Assembly: GCA_020726505.1 (NCBI GenBank)
Contig: JAHLEZ010000004.1
Coordinates: forward strand, 62,001-126,000
DNA: 64,000 nucleotides
Direction of reading: 5' to 3'
DNA from: Leptodontidium sp. MPI-SDFR-AT-0119
Taxonomy: Eukaryota; Ascomycota; Leotiomycetes; Helotiales; Leptodontidiaceae
Numbering within the stretch: the first letter of the stretch is position 1; the number at the start of each line of letters is the position of its first letter. The notes beneath the pieces were generated by a model. That model was not told the DNA's origin and searched no databases. It saw only the letters and a program-made list of their open reading frames with translations. Both the position numbers and the translations under genes were made by a program. Shown piece by piece: positions 24,398 to 35,628 of this stretch.

Positions 24398-27300
24398 ATG
24401 CGAAGCCAACTTTGTCTCGCAGTGGGTGCTTTCTGTGCCTCACTTGCCACTGTTAACGGCCAAAGCTCAACTACTGCTACTACCCCAAACGCAACTACGA
24501 GCTTTCGTTCAATATTCACTGTCCCCGCAGAGGCAGGCGCCAGTGTTCCATTGATACCCAACATATATGTCAGTTCCAGTCGCGTTTCTCCCGAAGAAGA
24601 TCTCTTCTGTCCCGATGAGAGGCACGTTTCCCCGGACTTGGTAGACTTACTGACTTCTGTAGGATTCCAAAGCTGTCAATGCCCAAGATGTGTGTCCAGG
24701 CTACACAGCCTCCAACGTTGTCAGGACTCCATACGGTCTTACTGCACTTCTAAGTATCGCTGGAGATGCATGCAATGTCTATGGAACAGACGTTGATGCT
24801 CTCAATCTCACAGTCGAATATCAGTCTGCAGATCGTCTCCACGTCGAAATCACCCCCACATATATCGGCTCCTCCAACAGCTCTTGGTTCATCCTCCCAG
24901 AGGCTCTTGTCGAAAAGCCTACCATCGATGCAGATGCAACCTCCACGATCCCTGACAACGATCTCAACTTCATTTGGAGCAACGACCCAACATTTTCTTT
25001 CACCATCATCCGCCAGTCCACCGGAGACGTGCTCTTTTCTACAACTGGTACGAAGTTGGTCTTCGAGAATCAATTCATCGAGTTCGCTAGTTCTCTCCCA
25101 GAGAATTACAACCTCTACGGCATGGGGGAAGTGATACATGGCCTTCGAATGGGAAACAACTTTACTCGAACCTTCTGGGCTGCTGATGTCGGGGATCCGA
25201 TCGATTACAACTTGTACAGCGACCACTCATTCTACCTCGACACACGATACTATGAGGTCGACAAAACAACTGGAAACCTCACGTATGCTGCCAATGCAAC
25301 GAATGCAACAGCAGACTATGTCTCGTACTCGCACGGAGTGTACATGAGAAACTCACACGGTCAAGAAGTTCTGATGAGACCCTCCAACATCACGTGGAGG
25401 ACTCTTGGTGGAAGCATTGACTTGTACTTTTATGCTGGCCCAACTCAAGACAAAGTGACAAAAGCATATCAAACAAGTGCGATTGGACTGCCTGCGATGC
25501 AGCAGTACTTTACGTTTGGATACCACCAATGCCGATGGGGATATGCAAACTGGACGCAGCTTCAAGAAGTTGTCGATACATTCAAGGCCTTCAGCATTCC
25601 ATTGGAGAACATCTGGTAAGGACTCCTCTCTGAGTTCACCGTTGTATCTGTCTAACGAGTCTAGGACCGATATTGATTACATGAACCAATATCGTGACTT
25701 CGAGAACGATCAGAATACCTTCTCGTACTCTGAGGGTGCTCAATTTCTGTCCAAGCTTCACGAAAACGGTCAACACTACATTCCAATCGTAGACTCGGCA
25801 ATCTATGTTCCCAATCCTGACAATGCCAGCGATGCATACGCCACATTCGATCGGGGGTAACGCAACAGACTCCTTCATGCTCAACCCAGATGGAAGTCTG
25901 TACATCGGGTCTGTCTGGCCTGGGTATACTGTCTTCCCAGATTGGATTGGATCTGTTCTCAATGGCACCGGAGCTTTCGACTGGTGGAAGGACGAGATGA
26001 CATTATGGCACCAGAACATTTCCTTTGACGGCATTTGGATTGACATGAGCGAGGTTTCATCCTTCTGTGTCGGTTCTTGTGGGAGCAACAACCTCACCCT
26101 GAATCCTGTTCATCCTCCTTTCAGTCTTCCTGGAGAACCTGGAAACGTTATTTATGGCTATCCAGAAGGATTCAACATCACCAATGCGACTGAGTTCGCT
26201 TCCGTATCGGCCGCATCCGCCAGCGCCGCTTCAGCTGCATCTGCTACTGCAATCCCCGCCTCATCAACATCAACAACTTACCTCCGAACGACTCCAACTC
26301 CAGGGTCTCGATCAATTGAATATCCTCCATATGTCATCAACAATGTTCAAGGTGCACTGGATGTCCATGCTGTCAGCCCGAATGCAACCCACCACGGAGG
26401 AACTCAAGAATACGACTACCACAATCTCTTCGGGACTCAAATTCTCAATGCCACGTATCACGCACTCTTGAACATCTTCCCAACAAAGAGACCCTTCATT
26501 ATTGGACGTTCCACATTCGCAGGATCTGGAAAGTGGGCTGGTCACTGGGGTGGCGACAATGCTTCACTCTGGGCATACATGTACTTCTCGATCTCCCAAG
26601 CGCTCTCATTCTCTCTGTTTGGAATCCCCATGTTCGGTGTCGACACTTGCGGTTTCAATGGAAACTCTGACGAGGAACTTTGCAACCGCTGGATGCAACT
26701 CAGTGCCTTCTTCCCATTCTACCGGAACCACAACGTACTTTCAGCCAACCCCCAAGAGCCGTATGTCTGGGCATCTGTTGCTGAAGCTAGCAGAGTTGCC
26801 ATGAATATCCGCTACACTCTTCTCCCATACATCTACACCACCTTCTATCTTTCCCACACAACTGGATCCACCGTGATGCGAGCTCTGGCCTGGGAGTTCC
26901 CGAACGACCCCTCTCTCGTAGCCGCAGACCAACAATTTCTTCTCGGAGGAAGTCTGATGATCACTCCCGTTCTCGCTCAAGGCGCGTCCTCCGTTGACGG
27001 TGTATTCCCTGGCGTTGGCAAAGGCGAGGTCTGGTACGATTGGTACAATCAATCTGCCATCACGGCCGGTCCAGGGCAGAACATCACTATCGATGCACCA
27101 CTTGGTCACATTCCAGTGTACGTGCGTGGAGGAAGCGTCCTGCCTATCCAGGAAGCGGGCATGACTACTCGGGAGTGCAGATCCAACCCATGGGGATTGA
27201 TCGCAGCGACAAGTCTGGAGGGGACGGCAAGTGGCCAGTTGTATCTTGACGATGGGGAGAGCTTGGTGCAGAATGCGACCCTTTGGGTTGAGGTAAGTGA

Positions 27301-27583
27301 AACTCATTCGCACATCCTGCAATCGACTAATCAACCCCAGTTCTCACTCACTGGCTCATCCCTTTACGCTTCCGCAAGAGGGACGTACAATAACACCAAT
27401 CCGCTAGCCAACGTTACTATTCTTGGTGTCAGCTCATCAGTAAGCAATGTCACATTGAATGGAGCGAGTTTGTCGAGTGGCTGGACATACAACGAGACCA
27501 GCCAGGTTCTAGATATCAAGGACTTGACAAACTCGACTTCGCGTGGGGCTTGGACAAACGATTGGGTGTTGAAATGGGCTTGA
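24398..27583 (+). CDS. Secreted GH31 alpha-glucosidase, one-base frameshift
   Basis: Exons 24398-24568, 24663-25615, 25665-27292 and 27341-27583 give about 997 aa once one extra base is discounted. A signal peptide (residues 1-21, ending ATVNG) is followed by the VCPGYTASNV motif, GMGEVIHGLRM, and FGYHQCRWGYANW. The catalytic nucleophile lies in DGIWIDMSEVSSFC and the acid/base in RSTFAGSGKWAGHWGGDN. An Ala/Ser/Thr linker inserted after the nucleophile loop is usual in fungal enzymes. The enzyme would hydrolyse alpha-1,4-linked glucose from maltose or starch ends outside the cell. Within exon 3 the frame breaks at about 25853-25860: a run of five G leads into TAA, and four G would give TFDRGNATDSFML. 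The summed exon length is 1 mod 3, matching one inserted base. Either an error in a homopolymer or a genuine null allele. Confidence 0.9.
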
Positions 27584-28643
27584 TCTCTCTACGTGTAATG
27601 AGTAATGAATAAAAGTTTGCTAGCTAGAAATGAATTACCCTTAAAGAACCATGGTACTTTACATCTTAGCTACCGGAGCCTGAGTAGGGAAAATTTCAGA
27701 GCAGCTAACGTCAGGTCAGCGGGTAGGGGCAGTTGCTGATTTGCTACCACCTTCCACGTCAGTAGTATTACTTCTTACTTGTTGGCAGCGGAGTTGCTGT
27801 TTCCTATTTCATCACAGTTGCTCTCCTTGCAAACACCGGGGAGGCTTTAGAACTGCTCAAGTGGGTGGTGATTGAACAGTTGATTCAATATGTTGGCTTT
27901 CCATGAACTGGATGTATTTGCTGGTGCCTGGTAAGATCTACTCTCAACCTCGAGCCTTTGAAAGACTCACCTCAAATTGAGTACAACCAAACAAATAGTT
28001 CCACAGCAGACAGAACTCCAAAGCCAGTTGCAAAAACCTTGAATTAAACATGCTTGCGGAATTGAAGTTTGAGTAGCCAAGTTTGTGTGAAAGCAAAGAG
28101 CTTGTCAATACAAGAGCTGGACAATATCCCTTTATAGAGTGTGACTTGTATGAAGTATATCCAGAAATTCACTGTTGAAAGCCATTCGCCCTTCTGTCCC
28201 TCGTTGGCGAGTTGTTTATAGGTCTGCTGTAGTGCAAGTGTCGTGATTCACCAAAGTAGTCTCAAAGCTTGAGATCCACCACGTCGTTAGCACAAATCAG
28301 ATAACAATGGATTCGAGGTAATTTACTAAATGTCCCTTGCTAAGTGATATTGAGCCTATGCGATATCAGGAAAAATAGTATTGATTTTGAGATCAGAGAC
28401 TATCTTAGGTGGACTTATTTCTACCAGTTTCGACTTTAAGAACAGATTTCTCGACATATTCTCACGATACCTTCTTCACACTTGGCTTTCAACAGCCCCA
28501 TCTAAAACAATATTTACATCAACAACTCTCATACCCGAGATATCCTGATCAATATCGCCTTGAAATTCCCAATCAAAGCCCATCCGCAACAAGGATAATA
28601 ACAACAAATCTGTTCACTCCCCAGAATCAAAATAAACGCCACA
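27584..28643. other. Intergenic region
   Basis: About 1 kb between tandem genes. No domain-bearing frame is seen. CAA/ATC-rich text at 28480-28640 fits a 5' leader of the next gene. Confidence 0.5.
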
Positions 28644-29312
28644 ATGAACGCAAACCAAAACTTTGGTACCCCTCTCACAGCTACCAGTCTCAACCGCAAC
28701 CCAGCCCAACCCACCAGGTTCAACCACCTTCGTCCAGGCCTACCGGAATACCAGCCAAAGGCACCTCGAGGAAGCAACGGACTGAATCGCTCGCATGCCA
28801 ACCCTCCGCGGCCTTCTCTCGACGAATTTGACCTCGAGTACCACCAGCATCGAAATGCGGAGAGAGAAGATATCCACAACCCCGGCGTTGACTACTTCAC
28901 CGCCTCTCCACGTGTCGACCTCCGACAAGGTCCTCAGCAGATTCTAGTTGGTAGTGGAAGTTTGGATCTCAATCCGCGGAAGATGAACGCCGAGGTTTGT
29001 ACAACCTACTCCACCAAGCTGGATGAGAAGTTAACTCGGAAATAGGGAGATATCGGAGTCTATTTCCAGTACTTCCACGAGAAATTTCTCCGTTTGCAGA
29101 GAGAAGAGACCATGATTTCCACTGCACATGTCCCTGGTCTGGTGACGAGATATCAAGGAAAGATATACCTGCGGCCGGATCATGGCAGCGGGTTGGGAAG
29201 CGCGGAGTGTGATGAACCTATCCAGACGACCTCTGATGTCAATAAGGCGTTGGATTTCATGCAGGAGCGGGGATGGATTGACGCTTTTGTGGTTAGTTCC
29301 GAGCGGACTTGA
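28644..29312 (+). CDS. Hypothetical protein
   Basis: Two exons, 28644-28994 and 29046-29312, give 205 aa with a 51-nt GTTTGT...AAATAG intron in phase 0. The N-terminal half is polar, Asn/Pro/Arg-rich and likely disordered. The C-terminal half (GDIGVYFQYFHEKFLRLQRE onward) looks folded, with alpha-helical segments and an LDFMQERGWIDAFVV end. No known domain is recognised. A further intron near the end (GTTAGT at about 29290) cannot be excluded, so the last residues are uncertain. Confidence 0.5.
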
Positions 29313-30025
29313 GATCACCGAGAAGGATTGGGATGGAGCTTGGACTCGAGAAAAAACATTTCGCAGGGGTGAATTTTTGGTGTACTAGAGCAATGGACAT
29401 TAGTGCAATGGATAATTATGAATGAACCTCCTTGTACTACAAAGGGGAAGATATGGTCAGCCAGGGAAGCATCGAATCTTTCACGGAGCGCAGTTCTGGA
29501 TTCGTGGGGTTATTGGCAGGCTTCCAAAAGTGCCCGAACAATTTCAGGAATTTCCTCTTCAATCTAAACGATCTACCGTAACTTGACGATGGATGTGTTT
29601 TCTCCGTCGGAACAATCAATCCTCCTGCCCTGCGATAATTGACCGTTGTGTTTTCAACCCGTGTTTTGCCCCTCGATTAAGCGAAGCCAAACATCGAACC
29701 CAAAGTAGCCTCGAGCTGAATATAGGTTTTACGATGTGAGACTGCTCACGGAAATTCTTTGCTTGTCATTCGATAAGATCTGTGGCATGCATTGAAGCCA
29801 CGATTGAGGATTCTGGCTGCCGCAGGAGTGTTTTCGTTAGAAACACACTCTCGGCTAAAAACAGGGCCTTCAGACACCACATATCTTTCACGCATTGTTC
29901 CTCGAAAACAGCTTTCTTTCATAACTATATTTCCCCGTAGTGGCTAAAGATTTTTCGTGCTTTGTCTCAAAAATTTCAGACAAAGAGCTGATCTTTTATT
30001 GGCCTTGAACAAAACCACAGTCAGA
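29313..30025. other. Intergenic region
   Basis: About 700 bp with only short frames. Pyrimidine-rich text near 29900 precedes the next start codon. Nothing else is seen. Confidence 0.5.
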
Positions 30026-31345
30026 ATGGAACATCCACCAATCCAACCCGAGTTGACCCGGGTAGCAACACTTCAACCTCGTCGTCGAGGCTCTATCGAG
30101 GATGTAAGTCGTCGGCGTAGAGAAAGAGCTTTCGGCCCGACATTCGAGACAGTACCAGGAGATCCCATTAGAGAATCTCGCGTGGCTCAGATCCATCCAA
30201 TTGTTCAGCCACGGTTCAGGGGCGAGATGGCCAGACGGCTAGACCCACAAAGAGTGGATCTGGATGATTCAACACCACCTAGAAGCCTTCTCAGTTATCT
30301 CTTCAACACAGTTCCGCACATCGGTGTGCAACTACTGGGATATCTCAAACCAATCGATGTATTGTCCCTCATGGGAGCTGATCCTGACAGCAGATCATCG
30401 ATAATATCCCTCATGCATTTCGAATTCCAAGATCAAGCTGACATTGGAACATATGACTTCAGCATGGCTAGTGAACCGAACCCGGTGAGTGGTCTTTGCA
30501 ATGTCGTAGAGTGGCCAAACTACCCACCCCCACCAATCCTAGTTCCTAATGGGCAATTCGGTACAAGATGGAGAACGGAGAAAAACGACTTCACGAACCC
30601 GCTGTGGGCAAACATTACACCTCGTATCAACAGGCCTTGGGTACACCGGGCGCTGAACTTCGGTGGGAACCCACCCCCAGTAGATTCCATGACAAATTTC
30701 CAACTATCGCCACATTACATTGCAGATGACTGGCGATGGTGCAGAAGGCGAAATCACCCCCCAGAAGATGGCCCATTCGACACCACGTGTCTGGACCTGG
30801 GCTATGGACGAGCTGCATACCAAGTGGAGGCCCATTGGAAGCCAGTCTGCAATACTTGTGACAAGTATTTCAAGTGGGTCTTTAAGTCGCGGGAGTGGGT
30901 TCCGGATGGGTATAACAGCTGTACATGCGTCGAGAAGATGATAGACATGACATGTATGCCGTGCTCGGGGAGATGTTTCTATGCCTGGCGGCGACGGATG
31001 GACGATAAATACGCTGCTTGGGAACGGGACAATGTCGAAATGGGTCAAGGGGTGGAGTCATACAGGATTCTTATATGTCCTTGTGGAGAGAAGATGGATC
31101 CTAGTATTCTTCCATATCAATATCCTGTGTCAGATCCTTGGGATAGACTCGATGAAGAGAGGATGTCGTATACGAACGAAAGGACAAAGTATTGTTTGGA
31201 GTGTGATGGAATTATCCATTCTCCAGCTGCGAGGCTTAGCGAAAGAACTCCTCGGGCGGTTGGGCTTCGTAGCAGGGCGACGTTCAGTCAGTTCAGGAGG
31301 ATGAAACTTGAAGCCAGACAACGGGGTGAGTACCGTGGCCGGTAG
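30026..31345 (+). CDS. Cys-rich fungal protein with F-box-like segment
   Basis: An uninterrupted frame of 439 aa from the first ATG. Residues 1-75 are Arg-rich and disordered. Residues about 85-115 (LLSYLFNTVPHIGVQLLGYL...VLSLMGAD) resemble a weak F-box/hydrophobic helix pair. The C-terminal third has spaced cysteine pairs, CNTCDKYF, CTCVEKM, CMPCSGRC, CPCGEKM and CLECDG, which could bind two or more zinc ions. This layout is seen in uncharacterised proteins of leotiomycetes. No enzyme motif is present. A role as zinc-stabilised adaptor is inference only. Confidence 0.65.
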   Translation: MEHPPIQPELTRVATLQPRRRGSIEDVSRRRRERAFGPTFETVPGDPIRESRVAQIHPIVQPRFRGEMARRLDPQRVDLDDSTPPRSLLSYLFNTVPHIGVQLLGYLKPIDVLSLMGADPDSRSSIISLMHFEFQDQADIGTYDFSMASEPNPVSGLCNVVEWPNYPPPPILVPNGQFGTRWRTEKNDFTNPLWANITPRINRPWVHRALNFGGNPPPVDSMTNFQLSPHYIADDWRWCRRRNHPPEDGPFDTTCLDLGYGRAAYQVEAHWKPVCNTCDKYFKWVFKSREWVPDGYNSCTCVEKMIDMTCMPCSGRCFYAWRRRMDDKYAAWERDNVEMGQGVESYRILICPCGEKMDPSILPYQYPVSDPWDRLDEERMSYTNERTKYCLECDGIIHSPAARLSERTPRAVGLRSRATFSQFRRMKLEARQRGEYRGR

Positions 31346-32408
31346 CTAGCGTCACGATTCAATTTTTGCGAGTGAGAGCGGAAAATCAATTCTGAAGCTC
31401 GAGGTACAAGTATTCCTTTATCGAGGAACTCGAGGGACATAGATTTCCCGTATGTAGTACAATTCGGCATCTTCTGAGCAGGTCCTTACGAGAAGTGTTC
31501 CTATTAATAAAGCCATCGCGGCAACAAGAAGGGAAGATAATAGCTATTAGCCGAGAGGAAAGATTTTACTCATACTTTCAAAGACGAATGAAATCAAACA
31601 TGAATTACACCAGCCAGTCAATGCTCATACTCCATCCAACGACGACTCGACGAAGAAAATGAAATTCAATGAATGCAGAAGCTTGAGGGCCTTCAATTTT
31701 TTAGCATTTGAAAAAGAATAAAATCAATATTACTAAGACAGACTTAAATGGGCTCTTTCATAAAATTAGTAATACAAGTACTTACCTACTTACCTCCCAT
31801 CTATTGAGTGAGAGGGAACGAATTGTAATAGAGCTATTTGTAGAGCGGGAATCGGATTTTGCGCGTCTAGGGCAGATGCTTTGAGAAGCAGATGAGCGAG
31901 CAGAGAACGCCGACGAAAAGCAAAACAGTGACAGCGTGCAGAGGACGAGCGAAAACGCGCGGAAATAAAGAGGTCTAGCAAAGTCTACAGGATCTTCGCA
32001 TCTCAAGCAAGGACACGACTCAAGCTCGAATCCAAACCGCGAAACCCCAATCAGATTTGGGTATATAAGGAGGAAGATGGTACATGGGGGCCTATGTATG
32101 GTCGTGGAATATAAACCGTCTTACCAGTTGTCTGTTTTCAACCTGCGGGATTGGACTTTTGCGAGCTGAGGAACGGTCAATGAATATTCCGGAGGATGTC
32201 ATCAATCTGATCACAATACTGCCTACTCCAGAAAACGAGTTTGTGTACCACTTTGTTTGAAAGCGCCCGGGTAGCGTTCTCATCGTACCTGATGTGGTTT
32301 GGGGACACGTGGGAGATATCAAGAGTGGGCATAGCCACTGTTGCAGCGAGCGTCCAGTTGTAACCTTTAGTAATAACAAACGGTAGCATTAATGTACATG
32401 TTGCTGTC
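31346..32408. other. Intergenic, convergent 3' ends
   Basis: About 1 kb with no supported gene. Short frames at 31782-32389 overlap on one strand and lack domains. The text at 31560-31780 is AT-rich. Confidence 0.5.
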
Positions 32409-33635
32409 TTATGAGGAGTAGAGCCAATTGTGTTGAAGAAGCTCGTCGGCAGTCGGTCTCATATTAGGATCCACCTGCAAAATGTCTCTGACGAATTCCC
32501 AATCTACTTGCGGGACCTCAAAGATTTCTCCTATGAAAGACAATGTAATAGGTACTCCTGTAGGTGCTAATCTTGGTGAAAATCTCGAAATATCGTCTTG
32601 CCATTTCTTGGGTACTCGATCAAGAAATGTTTTAGGGAACGGAACAATCGTCCACAGTGATCGTAAAAACTCGCGATCTTGTTCCTCGGTAGGTACGCCT
32701 GCAAGACCACCCATAGGTTGGAAGAGCTTCGCGCCAGGTTCCATAAGTAGGGAGCCAATCTAGACAACAGAGAATAGGTTAGTACCCATTACAAAAGAGG
32801 GTAATCTTGGATGTCTTACAATAGCCCCAAAAGACCAAATGTCAGCCGGAGTTCCCCAGGGAATTCCGACCCAAGATTCAGGGCTCCGCCAATACGGATT
32901 TGTGATCATGCGACACCGATCCTCATTTCGTTGTGACGCTGTAAGGATGTTAGTCTCAGTATTGAAGCTCTTTGCCTGCGCCACAAAATTACCAACTCCG
33001 AAATCGATGATTTTGACTAAAATTTCCGATGTGGTCGAGCTAGCGTGCGAGAAGACAATGTTATCAGGTTTGAGGTCTATAATAACATAATTCAGCCCCT
33101 GTGACGTTGATTGTGAAGGTACCTTCTAACCCGTATGAACAATATCTTGCTTATGCGTATTTGAGAGAGCTTTCAAGATTTGTCGAGCAATTGACTTGAT
33201 TTGAAGACGCGAAAATTGATGTTTCTGAGTTAGGTAGTACTTGTGAAGATCGAAGTCCAGATACTCAAAGACACCCGCTCGTGTTTGTTCATTGACTTCC
33301 CCTAAAACAATCTGATCGACAAGTTGTCGTATGCCTTCAGTGTCTTTAAGTGGACCCTTAAGAATCGTCATCTCTGTATCTAATTGACGCATAGCCTTTC
33401 TCTGCTCGCTATCTTCAGCACGCAATGGAGACTTGATAATAAATTGGCCTCCATCCCTAGTATTTATTAGTTAATGAAAGGTAAAGTAGTGTGTTCCTTA
33501 CATCTGGGAGCGAGCAAGCCAAACATGTTGATGCTGATGGTAAGCACTAGCACGTTCGGTGAGCAGATATCTATGCTTCGAGATTGCAGTCAAAACTTGT
33601 GCTTGCTGAAAGTGCCGGACAGATAGGGCGCTCAT
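32409..33635 (-). CDS. Protein kinase, divergent CMGC/SRPK-like
   Basis: Four exons in phase: 33635-33502, 33456-33131, 33076-32820 and 32759-32409, giving 355 aa. The ATP-site lysine is in GGQFIIKSPL (about K53), the helix-C Glu is in LDTEMTILKG, and the hinge is FEYLDFDLHKY. The catalytic loop VHTDLKPDNIVF has Asp154, created exactly across the second intron. DFG is in IIDFGVGNF (D178), and the APE-like triplet is WRSPESW. The HTDLKPDN loop is the form used by SRPK-type kinases. The glycine loop is absent or very divergent and the chain is shorter than real SRPKs, so this is a fungal offshoot with all catalytic residues kept. Substrate unknown. Confidence 0.82.
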
Positions 33636-33855
33636 CGTAGAGTACCAGTTGTTGTTCGTGGTAGGATGATGATGAACTTTTGAAACTTAAGCGAAGCACT
33701 AGGCCTAATTGGTCTAAGCTCGATTACAAGGTGTGGAGAGCTCCTACCTACTAATGCTAGGTGGCGCACGGGCCATGAGGTTTGAGTATTCTTAGCTGTA
33801 GCCTCAACACTCCTAGATAATACAACTACACCTTGACTTTTCTACAATTCTTGAT
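33636..33855. other. Short region between the kinase start and the next gene
   Basis: About 220 bp, probably a shared promoter and/or a missed first exon of the plus-strand gene that follows. A CTTTTTCAG acceptor-like site ends it. Confidence 0.35.
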
Positions 33856-33861
33856 TTCTTT

Positions 33862-34254
33862 TTCAGTGAATGTTCCCTGGAACACATTAATTGTGGGACC
33901 GGGGCCACCGCCTTCCGGCGGCGAAACTATTTTCCTCTCCACGGAGTCGGACAGCTACCGCAGGCTGGCAGGCGCCATCCCTCCAGAAACGATTGAAGCT
34001 CACGCTAAGAGAGTCGCTGAAGAGCTTCACCAGCTTCCAGCATCTACGACCAAAGCGCAGATGAGGTAAGAGTCTTAAACCTAATTTAGTTGAGGACTAC
34101 TGGCTCATCTCAATGAAACAAAAGGACCATGTTCCATACGAGCCCGGAGGATACTTCAGAGCACATCACCCTTGACGGCTACGATGCGAATAGCAACCAC
34201 ACAAAGACCATCCACGTAGCTAAGGACAAAAATGAGCAACAGGATTATCGTTAG
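33862..34254 (+). CDS. Hypothetical protein, 5' end not resolved
   Basis: An open frame begins right after a strong CTTTTTCAG acceptor (about 33865) and splices at 34066 (GTAAGA...AAAAG) into a second exon at about 34125 ending at TAG near 34254. The readable part is about 105 residues, including NTLIVGPGPPPSGGETIFL and AKRVAEELHQLPAS. No in-frame ATG precedes it, so the first coding exon is missing or very short, or the gene is decayed. No domain is recognised. It is divergent from the kinase gene. Confidence 0.4.
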
Positions 34255-35628
34255 AAGGCATCCGAGGTATGAGATCCATCACTGCATCAGCTGAGTCGAA
34301 TTCTAACCCGGCCTAGGAACTTTATGTCTTGAGCGTCTTCAGACCAGTCCAAACAAAGATGAGAGAAAGCGAATGCAAATGATCCTTTGTAAGGGTAGAA
34401 TTTGTAGGCAGGCATGAATCGATCAGTCCATGTTCTATGAGATTTCCTTTGCTTGTTACGAATTGATTGATTGATTGATTGATTGGGTTGGCCAACCCGC
34501 CTCACTTCACCATGTTACCATTTCCAACGACCCCCTCTCCTGTGCATGGTCGGGCTTCTATTTATAAACATATTTGAATCAAGAAGTAACTTGCTTTTGT
34601 CTTTTCATCGTCAGGCTCATCGGCAGCCGCTTCTGCATCTATCTTGTGTCAATGTACCTGCAGTCTCCCCCAGCACCTCAACCCGATCCTTTTGGCCCTT
34701 CCTGGAGTCCCAGGCCCTCCGTCTCCGTGCTGAGTTCATATGTAGCAATGTGTTGTGTGTAAAGAGTTCTTTCGCAATGGCGGAGTGTAGTGTCTAGCGT
34801 AACCGTGTGAGGTGTAAGATGGTTAGGTCATAAGCAAGGAAAGGGCCTTGAGTCACTCATGACCCGTTCCTTTGTGCGCCTTAGACTTAAAACCCGCACT
34901 TTCAGCTAGAGTCAGTCTTTATTCTGTGAGACTGTCTCACGTGCCAGCTACGTGAGAAAGCCGCTGTCTTGACTAGCACTAAAGCCCCGTGGAACTCCGC
35001 TGGTGCGAATAAGAATCCATTTGGTGGGTTTAATTATATAGCTAGTTAAAATTTATTGAATAGGAATAAGTTTATAGAGATAAATGCTAGCGTTACGGCT
35101 TAGACTGCTTCTTAGATTGGATAAGATAAAAAAGTATAAGGTTATAGATATTTTTCTATGCGCGTGATATACAGGATAAGACAATCGACTGGTGTACTCT
35201 AGGGATTCGGAGGAGTCGGTAATGAAAAATTGGGCATGGTTTCGGGATGGTTTCGGAACGGGTAATGGACAGATAATAGACAGACGGCTAGATGACTTGT
35301 ACATCAGACTGGATGATGGATGTCTCATAGATAGCGTTGGGTTTGGTGTTCTACCTCCCGTGGTACAATGGATTCTTGTTTTCTTCTACATTTCTTGACC
35401 TCTTGGTGATGTCGCCCATTGGAGTTTCTAACCTGAATACTTTTCCACCTGATCTTACACATTATCCCACTAATACAACTCATACAGCCGCCCAAAATAT
35501 GTCCAAAACCCTTACAAACTGATATCTAAACACCAATATACATCACCCCATTCATCCCTCCCTTCTCTAAAACTACTTCGTCAATCACCACACTCTTCAC
35601 CCCCTCACCCTCCACATTTCCAACCTCC
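34255..35628. other. Region 3' of the finger-array gene, with simple repeats and an exon relic
   Basis: No intact gene is seen. It holds a GATT microsatellite (about 34463-34486) followed by a perfect 14-bp palindrome GGGTTGGCCAACCC (34485-34498), and the decayed exon copy listed next. Confidence 0.45.
34893..34962 (-). pseudogene. Decayed copy of a zinc-finger exon segment
   Basis: The stretch aligns along its length with 39458-39528, the 3' half of exon 1 of the neighbouring zinc-finger-array gene, in the same orientation. Shared blocks include the CCCGCACTTT start, AGTCTTTA, TCTCACGTG and CGTGAGA. The copy has in-frame stops where the gene has coding codons. It may be a relic of an exon or gene duplication, or both may derive from a short mobile sequence. 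Confidence 0.55.

Noticed and set aside
25853..25895. Programmed +1 frameshift or mini-intron at the GH31 break
   Set aside because: The only GT-AG pair is about 33 nt and gives the wrong phase; no known slippery site; a homopolymer indel is simpler.
27293..27340. Reading through the last GH31 intron (48 nt, no stop)
   Set aside because: It has GTAAGT, a CTAAT branch and CCCCAG, and removing it joins conserved text.
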